A stretch of DNA of 64,000 nucleotides from Granulicella sibirica (lineage in GTDB: Bacteria > Acidobacteriota > Terriglobia > Terriglobales > Acidobacteriaceae), in the NCBI RefSeq assembly GCF_004115155.1, contig NZ_RDSM01000001.1, forward strand, positions 1,364,001 to 1,428,000. Reading direction: 5' to 3'. The position numbers were made by a program, and so were the translations under genes. This document shows positions 8,703-17,690 of this stretch, in pieces. Each line of letters opens with the position of its first letter. Within the stretch, counting starts at the first letter, position 1. The notes beneath the pieces are model-generated. The model made no database searches. It was given only the letters and a program-made list of their open reading frames with translations, and had not been told where the DNA came from.

Positions 8703-11700
8703 CTAGTAGATGATCTTCAGACCGAACTGGATGACGCGTGGGGTAAATGTGCTGCTGATGATGCCACCCGTGCTGGCCGTCGCTCCATTCGTCCCGCCGA
8801 TGGTGGTCGGCAGATACAGGTTGGTGTGATTGAGCAGGTTGTAGAACTCCGTGCGGAACTCAACCTTGAGGCTCTCGACGGGAGTCGAGAACTTCTTGTT
8901 GAGCGCGAAGTCAGTCTGATAGAAGGCCGTGTTGCGCAGTGGGTTGCGTGCGGCGTTACCGAAGGGGCTCAGAGGGGTTGCGGCAGTTCCAGTTGCGGGT
9001 AGAGAGAAGGCAGCGGGGTTGACATATTGAATGAAGCCGCTCGAGGCGATCTGGGTGTTGAGCTTCTGCTGGACACCTGGAATGACATTCGGCCGGTACA
9101 AGTTCAACCCGCGGAAGGATGCTGTGATCTGCGGTGACACCTGGTTTGCAGCGCTTGGACCGTAGGTGAGGTTGAACGGCGTACCGGACTGCATCGTGTT
9201 GATGACCGAGACCTGCCATCCGCCGAGAGCCGCGTCGACGAAGCCGTTGGCATTCGAGAGGAACTCGCGACCGCGGCCGACGGGCAGTTCGTAGATAAAG
9301 CTGGTGACGTCGGAGATCGGAAGGTTGTAGTCGGACTGGCCGTAGTCTGCGGCGATGTTGTTGCCGTCCTGCGGGGATGGGGTATTTCCTTCTAGCGAGG
9401 CGCTGGCATTATCGAGGGCGTGCGACCACGTGAAGGAGTTCAAGATAGTGAGGCCGCGTACGGAGCGCTGTTCGTAGCGGACTTGGAGAGCGTTGTAGTT
9501 GGCATAGAACTCGTTGAGGGCTTCGGTGATGTCCGAGGGCCAGTTGGCGTAGGTGCGCTTGAAGCCGTTCGCGGGGTTCTTCTGGTTGGCGTTGAGGAAG
9601 CCCTGCAGCTTCAAGCCATGATTGCCGACGTAGGCTACGTCGATCAGGGTGTTCTTCGCCAGCGTGCGCTGAACGCCGAGGAAGTAGCTTTCAACATAGC
9701 TGTCGCGCGTGTTCTTGGGAATGTAGGTGATGTTGTCTGTCGCGGGATTGAAGGTGGTGACAAGGGCGCTGGGGAAGCCCTGATCGACCGTCGCAAAGCA
9801 ACTCGCCGCGGTGCCGTTGATCGGGATGATCTGGGCGGGCAGCGGATTGCAGTGGTTGGTCGCGTTTGGCGTGGGCTGGACGACCGAGGCAAACTGAGCC
9901 TGGGGTGCGTTGATCGGGAGGATGTCGCCCGAGCCAGCGCGGGTGTAGTGAACATAGCTCGTGCCGAAGCCGCCGCGGATGGCGGTGTTCGCGTCGGGCG
10001 CGTAGGCAAAGCCTATACGAGGAGCGAAGTCGTTCAGGTCAGGATTGACGAGTGTGGATCCGTAGACTCCCGTACCCGTGACGGGGGTGATGCCGGTACC
10101 GCTGGCTCCGGAGGTGGTGGTCAGGACGGTCTGGGAAACGGGATCGAAGTTCGAGACATTGTGGTTCTGGTCGGAGTAGGGCGAGCCATACTCCCAGCGG
10201 ACACCGAGATTGAGGGTGAGGTTGGAGTTGACCTTGAAATCGTCCTGCGCGTAAGCGCTGTTGAGTGTCTGTCGAAGGTGGACGACGAAGTAATTGGCGA
10301 GCTGATATGCACTCGAGTTGCCGAAGAGGAAGTCGGCGAAGTAGTTGTCGGAGACGGCGGTTGTGTTGGTGCAGTTTGGGTTGGTCGGGGTCTTGACGCC
10401 GTTGACGGTGGTGCTTGGGCAGGTGCTGTATCCGCCGGTGAAGCTCAGCGCGCCGTACAGAGGATTGTTATCGTTAACTGCCATCCACACATGCTCGTAC
10501 TCGTAGCCGAACTTGAGCGAGTGGCGTCCCTTCACGTAGGTGAAGTTCACCTTCGGATCGAGCAGGGCGGGGTTCTGCCACTGGGGATTCGTGCTTTGAC
10601 GACCGAAGCCGGAGAAGCCGCTGATCCCGATCGAAGGCAGACCACCCGCGACGATCGGGTTGGTGGGCAAACCGGGAATGGTGACGGCGTTGTTGCCAAG
10701 CGAGAGGGTGTACTTGCCGGCCTTGGTGCGGGAGAGACCGACGCGCGCGTCGAGGATCTTGTTGGTGCCGAAGAGATGGGTGACGCCAGCGGCTACCTGC
10801 TGATCGAGGACGCGGATGGTTCCGTTCGTCTGTCCGTCGAGGGGAGCGGGGATGGTGGTGTTGTTGACGCCGGTCTCCTTGCGGTCGCTGATGCGAAGGA
10901 AGTAGCTAGTGGCGGGGCTCTGCTGGAAGTCGAGGCGAAGGTCGCCCTTATCGGAGTTATCGGTGAATGGTGCCTGGATGAAGTAATCGTTTGTGGCGAG
11001 GCCTGTGCTGGGAACGCCCTTGGCCGGAAGTTGGCTGATTGCCTGGAACTGCTTCACGATGCCCGCTGATATCGGGTTGATGGCGGACGCGGGAATCGGT
11101 GTCCCGGCCGGGTAAACGACACCGGTGAGCGGGTTCTGCACTGCGACGACGAGATTACCGGCGAGCTCGTTCTGGGTGGGTAGCGTGAGCACGGTGAGTG
11201 GCTTGAGAACCTGCCGGAAGCCCTCGTAATCCAGGAAGAAGAAGAGCCTGTCCTTGAGGATCGGTCCGCCGAAGTTGATGCCGTACTGGTTGCGGTTGAA
11301 GACCGGCTTCTTGAACGGGATGACGTTTCCTGCGCCGCCGACGGTGGTGGGCTTGAAGAAGCCGGTAGCGTTGAGGTCGGTGTTGCGAATGAACTCGTAC
11401 GCGACCGCGTGGAAGCGGTTGGTTCCCGCGGCGGAGGCGACGTTGATGGTGGCGCCAGAGGAGCGGCCATACTCGGCGCTCTCATTGTTTGTTACGACCT
11501 GAAGCTGGGTGACCGAATCAGGTGGCACGGCGATGATCTGGTTGTCGAAGCCCTGGTTCGACTCGCCGTATGCATTGTTGTCGAGGCCGTCGAGGAGGAA
11601 GTTGTTGAACATGCTACGTTCGCCGTTCACGTTGTAGGATCCGGCGCGGACCAGCGAGCTGATGGAGCTTGTAACGGCGGCAGTCGGCGCCTGGCGGGCT

Positions 11701-12182
11701 CCGGTGACGAGGCCGAGAAGGTCAGAATAGTTACGGCTCACGAGAGGAAGTGCGGCGGTCTGGTAGCCGGTGATGGTCTGGCCACGTTCGCTGGTCTCGG
11801 TCTCAACCTGGAGGGAGACGCCGGAGACTTCCACGCTGGTGCTCGTGTTGGCTAGACCAAGAGTCAGGTCGATGCGCTGACGGCCTCCAACGATCACGGA
11901 GATGTGGGTCGCGGTGGCGTCTGCGAAGCCCTCGTGGGCGATCACCACGTTGTAGTCGCCCACGCGGAGGTTGGGGACGTCATAGTCGCCGGATGCGTTT
12001 GTGGTCCCGGTGCTCACAGCGCTTGTGCCTGTATTGGTGACGGTGACCGTCGCGCCGGAGATCACTGCGCCGCTGCCGTCGTGTACGGTTCCTACGATAC
12101 TTCCATTTTCGTATTGCGCCAGAGCGGCGGCGGGCAGAAGGAGACACAGCATCGCTGTGAGGAGGCGGAGATAAGGTCGCAT
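8703..12182 (-). CDS. Oar-like TonB-dependent receptor with N-terminal carboxypeptidase-regulatory domain
   Basis: This is the second large receptor of the window (1159 residues). The ATG at 12182 follows GGGGAC and opens a signal peptide (MRPYLRLLTAMLCLLLPAAALA). The CarboxypepD_reg domain follows at about residues 25-105 (NGSIVGTVHDGSGAVISGATVTVTN, GDYDVPNLRVGDYNV). The plug region carries the motifs TGYQTAALPLVSRNYSDLLGL and NFLLDGLDNNAYGESNQGF. The barrel ends in PRVIQFGLKIIY with an aromatic terminal residue. It differs clearly from the first receptor in sequence, so the two probably bind different ligands. It is read toward the sugar isomerase-like gene and downstream of a BBP2-like barrel gene on the same strand. 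Confidence 0.92.
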   Translation of the reverse strand: MRPYLRLLTAMLCLLLPAAALAQYENGSIVGTVHDGSGAVISGATVTVTNTGTSAVSTGTTNASGDYDVPNLRVGDYNVVIAHEGFADATATHISVIVGGRQRIDLTLGLANTSTSVEVSGVSLQVETETSERGQTITGYQTAALPLVSRNYSDLLGLVTGARQAPTAAVTSSISSLVRAGSYNVNGERSMFNNFLLDGLDNNAYGESNQGFDNQIIAVPPDSVTQLQVVTNNESAEYGRSSGATINVASAAGTNRFHAVAYEFIRNTDLNATGFFKPTTVGGAGNVIPFKKPVFNRNQYGINFGGPILKDRLFFFLDYEGFRQVLKPLTVLTLPTQNELAGNLVVAVQNPLTGVVYPAGTPIPASAINPISAGIVKQFQAISQLPAKGVPSTGLATNDYFIQAPFTDNSDKGDLRLDFQQSPATSYFLRISDRKETGVNNTTIPAPLDGQTNGTIRVLDQQVAAGVTHLFGTNKILDARVGLSRTKAGKYTLSLGNNAVTIPGLPTNPIVAGGLPSIGISGFSGFGRQSTNPQWQNPALLDPKVNFTYVKGRHSLKFGYEYEHVWMAVNDNNPLYGALSFTGGYSTCPSTTVNGVKTPTNPNCTNTTAVSDNYFADFLFGNSSAYQLANYFVVHLRQTLNSAYAQDDFKVNSNLTLNLGVRWEYGSPYSDQNHNVSNFDPVSQTVLTTTSGASGTGITPVTGTGVYGSTLVNPDLNDFAPRIGFAYAPDANTAIRGGFGTSYVHYTRAGSGDILPINAPQAQFASVVQPTPNATNHCNPLPAQIIPINGTAASCFATVDQGFPSALVTTFNPATDNITYIPKNTRDSYVESYFLGVQRTLAKNTLIDVAYVGNHGLKLQGFLNANQKNPANGFKRTYANWPSDITEALNEFYANYNALQVRYEQRSVRGLTILNSFTWSHALDNASASLEGNTPSPQDGNNIAADYGQSDYNLPISDVTSFIYELPVGRGREFLSNANGFVDAALGGWQVSVINTMQSGTPFNLTYGPSAANQVSPQITASFRGLNLYRPNVIPGVQQKLNTQIASSGFIQYVNPAAFSLPATGTAATPLSPFGNAARNPLRNTAFYQTDFALNKKFSTPVESLKVEFRTEFYNLLNHTNLYLPTTIGGTNGATASTGGIISSTFTPRVIQFGLKIIY

Positions 12183-12290
12183 GTCCCCGACGTTAGTGGC
12201 GCGATGTAACGAGGCGGTAAATGGACGATGAACAACTGATGAGCGCAGGAATGGCGAACAGTATCAGATTCATTATCGGCATACCCAAAT

Positions 12291-13685
12291 TCAGAAGTGA
12301 TAGATCAGGTCGCTCGCGATCGTGAACTGATTCTGGCGCGTCCCCTGATCGTAGGCGTTCCGATCCCAGGCGTGGTCGAAACGGACCTCGGGGCGGATCT
12401 GGATGGTGGAACCGATCCAGTGGCTGAGCATGAAGGTGTTCTCGGTGTACTTCGTGTTGTACCCCGTCCGCTGCCCCTTCTTATCGTTGAGGTAGTCACT
12501 CCGGAAGCTGATGAAGTCGTGGGGCCCTAACTGTTTGTTGACATAGTTGACGAAGGCGTAGGCGGGGGTGAGGCAGGTCTGCAGGCCTGGGGCGCAGATG
12601 CCCCCGTTGGTTCCCTTTTCAGGCACGATGTTGCTGTAGATGCTGGGAACGCCGCGCTCGTAGAGGATGTAGCCCTCCGTGGCGACATGCCATGTCTTGC
12701 CGACCTTGTGATACCAGGTAGCGTCATATTGCTGGTTGTTGTTGAAGGCGTATTTCGCGTCATTGATCCCGTTCGCGCAGAGGTAGACGTTGTCGTTGAC
12801 GGACTGCGTGGTGTAGCTGACGCAGACGGTTGCAGCCGGCCGAGCGTCAGCGGTCCAGGGAGCTACGTCATGGCTGGCTGAGACTCCTGCCTGGACAAGC
12901 CATTTGTCCGTAAGCTTGATGGTGGCGAGGACACCCGTGTCTGTGAAGGGGTCGACCGAATAGAGAAGCGAGTGGCTGAACATGTAGTTATTCGGCGTGA
13001 GCTGCGCCTCGATTCCTGGGATAGAGATATAACGACCGATCCGAAGGTTCATGCCCTGGGCGACCTTGGGAAAATAGATATCGACATACTCAAGCGCCGG
13101 GTCGAAGCCGTACTGGCGGTCATGATCGAGAAGCTGGCTGGAGAAGTAGCCCTTATTGGTCGTCGAGCGGTAGTCGGTACCGTAAAGGCTGGTGAGGTGG
13201 TAGCCAACGTCAACATGGTCCTGCTGGACGGTGTCGGGGAGTCGTTCGAGATAGACAACGAACTGGTTCATCTCAAAGCGATTGGAGAAGATGTCATTTG
13301 TCTCCGGGCTGTTGCGATGACTCGAGTTCGTGAAGTTGAGCGTAGGCTCGACCCAGCCGTACAGCTTGGTGCGAGTGTTTGGCTTGTTGAGTGCGGCCAT
13401 CAGAGGATAGGAGTTTGTATCAGGCTCGCCGATAACCGGAGAACCGCCGTAGGACCAGTCAGAGCTGGGAAACGGCGGCGACTCGAGCGGAGACGGCAGA
13501 CCGCGGCGCGGTGGGGTGAGGGCATTTGGGTCGGCAGGAGCAGGATGCCAGTCCTGGCGGTAGAAATCGGTCCACCGTCCCAGAAAGGTCGGATTTGGGG
13601 CGTCAGGCAGGTCACTCTGCGCGGAGCAGACGCGGCATGCGGAAAGAAGCAGGATAAATCTGAGCGCGGAACGGACTACCAGCAC
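12291..13685 (-). CDS. Putative beta-barrel outer-membrane protein (BBP2/OmpL-like porin)
   Basis: The protein (464 residues) has a signal peptide (LRFILLLSACRVCSAQ) followed by a Pro-rich stretch with DLPDAPNP, a start seen in many acidobacterial exported proteins. The rest looks like a 14- to 18-strand barrel: alternating aromatic segments such as LYGWVEPTLNFTNSS, RFEMNQFVVYLERLPD, GYHLTSLYGTDYR, LRIGRYISIPGIEAQL and PEVRFDHAWDRNAYDQGT, ending in SDLIYHF. This pattern matches the putative beta-barrel porin-2 family, whose substrates are mostly unknown. It lies upstream of receptor 2 on the same strand with a gap of about 110 bp, so co-expression is possible. Confidence 0.75.
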   Translation of the reverse strand: MLVVRSALRFILLLSACRVCSAQSDLPDAPNPTFLGRWTDFYRQDWHPAPADPNALTPPRRGLPSPLESPPFPSSDWSYGGSPVIGEPDTNSYPLMAALNKPNTRTKLYGWVEPTLNFTNSSHRNSPETNDIFSNRFEMNQFVVYLERLPDTVQQDHVDVGYHLTSLYGTDYRSTTNKGYFSSQLLDHDRQYGFDPALEYVDIYFPKVAQGMNLRIGRYISIPGIEAQLTPNNYMFSHSLLYSVDPFTDTGVLATIKLTDKWLVQAGVSASHDVAPWTADARPAATVCVSYTTQSVNDNVYLCANGINDAKYAFNNNQQYDATWYHKVGKTWHVATEGYILYERGVPSIYSNIVPEKGTNGGICAPGLQTCLTPAYAFVNYVNKQLGPHDFISFRSDYLNDKKGQRTGYNTKYTENTFMLSHWIGSTIQIRPEVRFDHAWDRNAYDQGTRQNQFTIASDLIYHF

Positions 13686-13744
13686 GACACACCGCCTTCA
13701 ACCTCTTCCTAGGATGCCGGATCTTGCGTAAGAAAGGCATAACA

Positions 13745-15448
13745 CTAAGGCTTTGGAAAAAGTCCTTCAAGCGGCTTCGCCCGCTGCGGGTCGAGTTCTG
13801 GCCGAGGGAGCGGCATTCGGGGCATCATGGCGTCGCGCTGGCTGGTGTTGTAGACGAAGATCGCCATGACGGTGGCCATCTGGCGGAGATCGGGTTCGGA
13901 GAGGCGTTCGTAGGTGTCGAGGTTCGTGTGGTGTGTCCGCGTCTCGTAGTCGCGAGGGTCTTGAATGAACTGGAAGCCCGGGAGGCCGACCAGCTGAAAC
14001 GAGACGTGGTCGGTCGAGCCAGTGTTGCGGAGAGAGACGGTGCTGAAGCCTAGATCGCGGATGGGAGCAGCCCACTGCTCGAAGATGCTCGCGGCGGCTG
14101 AATTGCCCTCGGCGTAGATGCCAAGAAACTTCCCGGTGCCATTATCGGTGTTGTAGTAGGCGTCGAGTTTGGCATGTTCAGGCTTGGCGCTCATCGCCGT
14201 GGGGGCGCGAACGAAGGTGGGGACAATCTGGTCTTCGGGCTTCTGCGAGTAGGAGAGGTTAGCGAAGTGACTGGCGACGTAGCCGGAAGAGCCGAAGATT
14301 CCCTGCTCCTCGCCCCCCCAAAGGGCGACGCGGATGGTGCGGCGGGTGTGAATATCGAGCGCTCGAAGAATGCGCATGGCTTCAAGCGCGACGATGACCC
14401 CGGCTCCATCGTCCGTGGCTCCGGTGCCCGGGATCCAGCTATCGAGGTGCCCACCGAGCATGACGACCTGATCCTTGAGCATTGGATCCGTGCCTGGAAT
14501 CTCGCCGATGACGTTCATGCCCTGCTCGTGCTCGCCGGTGATCCTGGTGGCGATATTGAGGCGCACGGAGACGGGGACATCATGAGAGAGCAGTCGGGAC
14601 ATCCGGCCAAAGGCCTCGTTGGCGATGGAGGCCGACGGAATCGCCTGTTTGTGCTGGGGTTGGAAGACGAACCAGCCGAGGGTGGCCGTTGTATCGCCGT
14701 GCAGAACACCTCCTGAGCCGCCAGGCCGAAGCACGGCGAGAGCGTGCTCGTCGGCAAAGAAGTGGCCCGTCTTCTCAAGAAAGGCCATGTCCTTGAAGAC
14801 CTTCCCCCAGAACTCCTGGTCATAGGGCAGGACGTCGGTCTCATTCTGGTTGCCGTCGAGTGGGTAGTCGCGAAGATGAGCTAGCTTGGCTGTGTCGTAG
14901 TGCTCGAGCGGCGCGGAAGGGTCGGGGTTGATCTTCGGAGCATCGCCGTAAAGAATGATCTTCCCGGCCAGCTTGCCTTTCCACTTATCGAAATCCTTCT
15001 CCTCTTTGAGGGTCGGGATAGCAACGACCTGGGCAGTAATCTCTCCGGCGGTCGCGGGCGACCAGGGAGCGGCTTGCGCCAGAAAGGTCGCGGTTCCGGG
15101 CGCAGTCATCTGGAGGACGGTACCGGTCTGCTGCCAACCTATTCCGAACTCTCCCCAGGATTCAGTGTGCGGATTCGCGGCTCCCATGCGGCGAAGCTGG
15201 TCGACTGACCAGTCGGCGGCTTTGGCGAAATCTGGCGAGCCCGTGAGACGTGGGCCGATCCCGTCGAAGAGGCCGCTGGCGTACTCCATGATGTGCGAGT
15301 GGACAAGACCTTCGTCGCGGATGCGGGCGATAGTGTCGAGGTCGAGAGCCTCCGCTGCCGGTTGAATGGGGGCAGGCTTCGGCTTGTCAGCAGCGTAGAC
15401 CTGCGTAGCGAGGAGGCAGAGAGCCAGTGCGACGGAAGAAAATTTCAT
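13745..15448 (-). CDS. Exported M28-family zinc metallopeptidase with PA-type insert
   Basis: The protein (567 residues) has a signal peptide (MKFSSVALALCLLATQVYAA) and the two-zinc peptidase core of family M28. Visible metal ligands are His334 and Asp336 in GGHLDSW, Asp346 or Asp347 in ATDDGAG, Glu380/381 in ALWGGEEQG (one is the general base), and the late His in GSTDHVSFQ. Between about residues 130 and 250 lies a segment that fits the protease-associated domain (KGKLAGKIILYGD). These enzymes remove N-terminal residues or split peptides outside the cytoplasm. The C-terminus is Pro-rich. The next gene on the strand (exported unknown, 15473) starts upstream and ends only 24 bp before this start, so the two are likely co-transcribed. 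Confidence 0.9.
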   Translation of the reverse strand: MKFSSVALALCLLATQVYAADKPKPAPIQPAAEALDLDTIARIRDEGLVHSHIMEYASGLFDGIGPRLTGSPDFAKAADWSVDQLRRMGAANPHTESWGEFGIGWQQTGTVLQMTAPGTATFLAQAAPWSPATAGEITAQVVAIPTLKEEKDFDKWKGKLAGKIILYGDAPKINPDPSAPLEHYDTAKLAHLRDYPLDGNQNETDVLPYDQEFWGKVFKDMAFLEKTGHFFADEHALAVLRPGGSGGVLHGDTTATLGWFVFQPQHKQAIPSASIANEAFGRMSRLLSHDVPVSVRLNIATRITGEHEQGMNVIGEIPGTDPMLKDQVVMLGGHLDSWIPGTGATDDGAGVIVALEAMRILRALDIHTRRTIRVALWGGEEQGIFGSSGYVASHFANLSYSQKPEDQIVPTFVRAPTAMSAKPEHAKLDAYYNTDNGTGKFLGIYAEGNSAAASIFEQWAAPIRDLGFSTVSLRNTGSTDHVSFQLVGLPGFQFIQDPRDYETRTHHTNLDTYERLSEPDLRQMATVMAIFVYNTSQRDAMMPRMPLPRPELDPQRAKPLEGLFPKP

Positions 15449-15472
15449 GTGGACACGATATTACGCGAGCCG

Positions 15473-16276
15473 TTACTTGAAATTTCGCTTCATCGCGACT
15501 ACCACTCCCTGCTCGAGGGTGATTGAGTCCGACTCCCGTTCAAAGGCCGAACGCACATCATCCTGGCGGAGCGAGACGCTGTGAAACAGGAGCGCACTTC
15601 CCTCTATATCGACGTGGGTCGCGGTCAGTTGCCAGTTCGCCTTTCCGACCTCCTCCTGGTCAAGCGAAAAGGTGCCGCCTTCCTTCAGCTTTCCAAGCAG
15701 GCCGCCGCCAAAGCTGACCTCGCGCATCAGGTGACCCTTCATGCTGCGAATGCGAAGCTGACGCGTATTGACCGTCATGTCACCCGCCATGGCGGCGAAG
15801 ACGCGTGCCTCTCGCGTCGGAGGGTGAAACTTCGGATCGGGCTCAAAGTGCATGAGGGTGTTCTCTCCATCGGTTCCAGTTTCAGTCCAGAGGAATGCCG
15901 CAGGGAGTAAGGCGAGGAAATCATCGACCTGCTTGCCATCGTGCTCTCGTTCGGCGACCTCTTTCTTTTGCGCCTTGGAGTCGCGCAGAAACTTCTGGAT
16001 GGAATCGGCTGCGTCCGCCTCGGAGACAGTGTGCTCGTCTTTGGTCACAACGCGGCAGACATCGCCACCAGGCGTTGAAGCGACCCATTGGACGAGATGC
16101 TCCTTCGGTTTGCGAAGATCCTCGTGATAGCTCCACATGGAATGATCCGCCTTGTTTGCGGATCGTTCGACATCAACCACCCTCTGCACAAATGCCTGGG
16201 GATTCTGTGGCCAGGCCACGCCAGGGAGCATCGCGAGAAGAACAAAGGTGAGCAGATGAGTTCTTACTAGGGTCAT
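15473..16276 (-). CDS. Exported protein of unknown function
   Basis: I do not recognise this 267-residue protein. It has a signal peptide (THLLTFVLLAMLPGVAWPQ) and a soluble, charge-rich body. The segment with FEPDPKFHPPTREARVFAAMAGDM and the following LRIRSMKGHLMREVSFGGGLLGKLKEGGTF looks beta-rich and could be a lipoprotein-carrier-like fold, but I cannot support that. No catalytic motif is seen. The stop lies 24 bp before the start of the M28 peptidase on the same strand, which suggests a two-gene unit, and a role linked to the peptidase is possible but unproven. Confidence 0.75.
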   Translation of the reverse strand: MTLVRTHLLTFVLLAMLPGVAWPQNPQAFVQRVVDVERSANKADHSMWSYHEDLRKPKEHLVQWVASTPGGDVCRVVTKDEHTVSEADAADSIQKFLRDSKAQKKEVAEREHDGKQVDDFLALLPAAFLWTETGTDGENTLMHFEPDPKFHPPTREARVFAAMAGDMTVNTRQLRIRSMKGHLMREVSFGGGLLGKLKEGGTFSLDQEEVGKANWQLTATHVDIEGSALLFHSVSLRQDDVRSAFERESDSITLEQGVVVAMKRNFK

Positions 16277-16439
16277 GGATTCATCCAGGAGCTAAGTCGT
16301 CCAGCGCTTGGGAATTCGATGCGGACGTTTCCCGACGGCTTCAATTTTGAACGTGTATCGGACAGAATGCGACGATTCAGGGAAAGATTGCGCGTCTTTT
16401 TGCTCATTTGAGGAACGCAGTGGATCATCTTCCGGATGG

Positions 16440-17639
16440 TCAGGAGATCCGGACACACTCGTGGGCTAACTGCATGCCCTCTTCCACGTGGATCACCCAG
16501 GCTCCGAGGGTGGAGTAGCGGTTGTGGATGTGGGTATCTCCAGCGCACGTGATCTCGTTCTTCTTCTGGTCGATGGCGATTCCCCAGCCGCGCAGACCTT
16601 CGGTGACCTCGGTACGAACTTCCGGGGTATTTTCGCCGATGCCTCCCCCGAAGACGACGGCTTCCGCCTCGCCGAGGATAGCGAGGTAGGCTCCGACAAA
16701 GTGACGCACGCGATAGCCGAACATCTGGATGGCCAGCTTTGAGGCCGCGTCGTCGCGTTTGCGCAGGATGCGCGTATCGAGAGAGACGCCCGAGATACCG
16801 AGGAGACCCGATTTCTTCTCAAGAATCTTGAGCGCGTCTTCAGGCGAGATCTTCTGTTTCTCGGCAAGATAAGGAAGGATGGCAGTGTCGATGCTGCCGC
16901 ATCGTGTTCCCATCATCAGGCCTTCGAGCGGTGTAAAGCCCATGGAGGTGTCGATGGACTTGCCATTCTGGATGGCGCAGGCAGAGGAGCCGCTTTCGAG
17001 GTGCAGAGTGACAATCGAGATGTCTTCCGGCTGCTTGTTGTTTAGGTGAGCGTACTGCTCGAGCATATAGCGGTGGGAGAGGCCGTGAAAGCCGAACTTG
17101 CGGATGCCCAGCGAGTCGGCGACTTCGCGGGCAATCGGGTAACGCCAGGCGTGCTCGGGGATAGTGTGGTGGAAGGCGGTGTCGAAGGTGACCGCGACGG
17201 GGAGATCCGGTGACTTCCGCTGCAGGACGTCAATGATCTTCAGGGAGTTGGCGTTGTGCAGCGGAGCCTGCTCCTCGCGGCGTTCGATCTCCTCCCGGAT
17301 CTCCCTGGTGTACCGCTCGGCCTTCTGGAAGGTGTCTCCTCCATGAACGACCCGGACTGCTGCCTGGTCGAGGTCCTTCCAGTTCTGAATCTCGGTGTGG
17401 GACTGGAAGAAGTCGACTACGCGCTCCGTGGCTGCGGAAAAGTCCTTGAAGTCCCCTTCCTGCTCGGCGATCGTTTTGCCGTCCTGCTGGACAATGAGTT
17501 TCGTCTGCTTTCCGATGTCGTCGACCGTTCCGGTCAGAAGCTTCCTGCCTTCGCTCGCGATCTTCTGGTCGGGCGAAGCGTCGACCAGGTCGAACTTGAG
17601 AGAGTTGCTGCCTGGATTCAGGGCCAGGATGCGGGGCAT
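16440..17639 (-). CDS. ackA: Acetate kinase family protein with altered phosphate-loop motif
   Basis: The protein (399 residues, usual family length) would interconvert acetate plus ATP and acetyl phosphate plus ADP. The ATG at 17639 has AGGAGGAG six bases upstream. Family motifs are present: LALNPGSNSLKF with the Asn of the active site, AAVRVVHGGDTF with the conserved Arg, TFDTAFHHTIPEHA with the catalytic Asp, RKFGFHGLSHRYM with the His, SIDTSMGFTPLEGLMMGTR with the second Arg, and FGGGIGENTPEVR. The usual HLGNGAS loop reads HLESGSS here, and the usual R-S-G-D-I-D reads RCGSID, so substrate or partner use may differ. It follows fliM by 51 bp on the same strand. No phosphotransacetylase or phosphoketolase gene is in the window. 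Confidence 0.88.
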   Translation of the reverse strand: MPRILALNPGSNSLKFDLVDASPDQKIASEGRKLLTGTVDDIGKQTKLIVQQDGKTIAEQEGDFKDFSAATERVVDFFQSHTEIQNWKDLDQAAVRVVHGGDTFQKAERYTREIREEIERREEQAPLHNANSLKIIDVLQRKSPDLPVAVTFDTAFHHTIPEHAWRYPIAREVADSLGIRKFGFHGLSHRYMLEQYAHLNNKQPEDISIVTLHLESGSSACAIQNGKSIDTSMGFTPLEGLMMGTRCGSIDTAILPYLAEKQKISPEDALKILEKKSGLLGISGVSLDTRILRKRDDAASKLAIQMFGYRVRHFVGAYLAILGEAEAVVFGGGIGENTPEVRTEVTEGLRGWGIAIDQKKNEITCAGDTHIHNRYSTLGAWVIHVEEGMQLAHECVRIS

Positions 17640-17690
17640 CGTTTCTCCTCCTGCGGCCTGGTGCTTCGGACCGACTGGGAGTTGGATGCG

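Noticed and set aside
9420..11069. Open frame of 549 codons antisense to TonB receptor 2
   Set aside because: Same reason: low-complexity Val/Gly/Glu composition and full overlap with a clear receptor gene.
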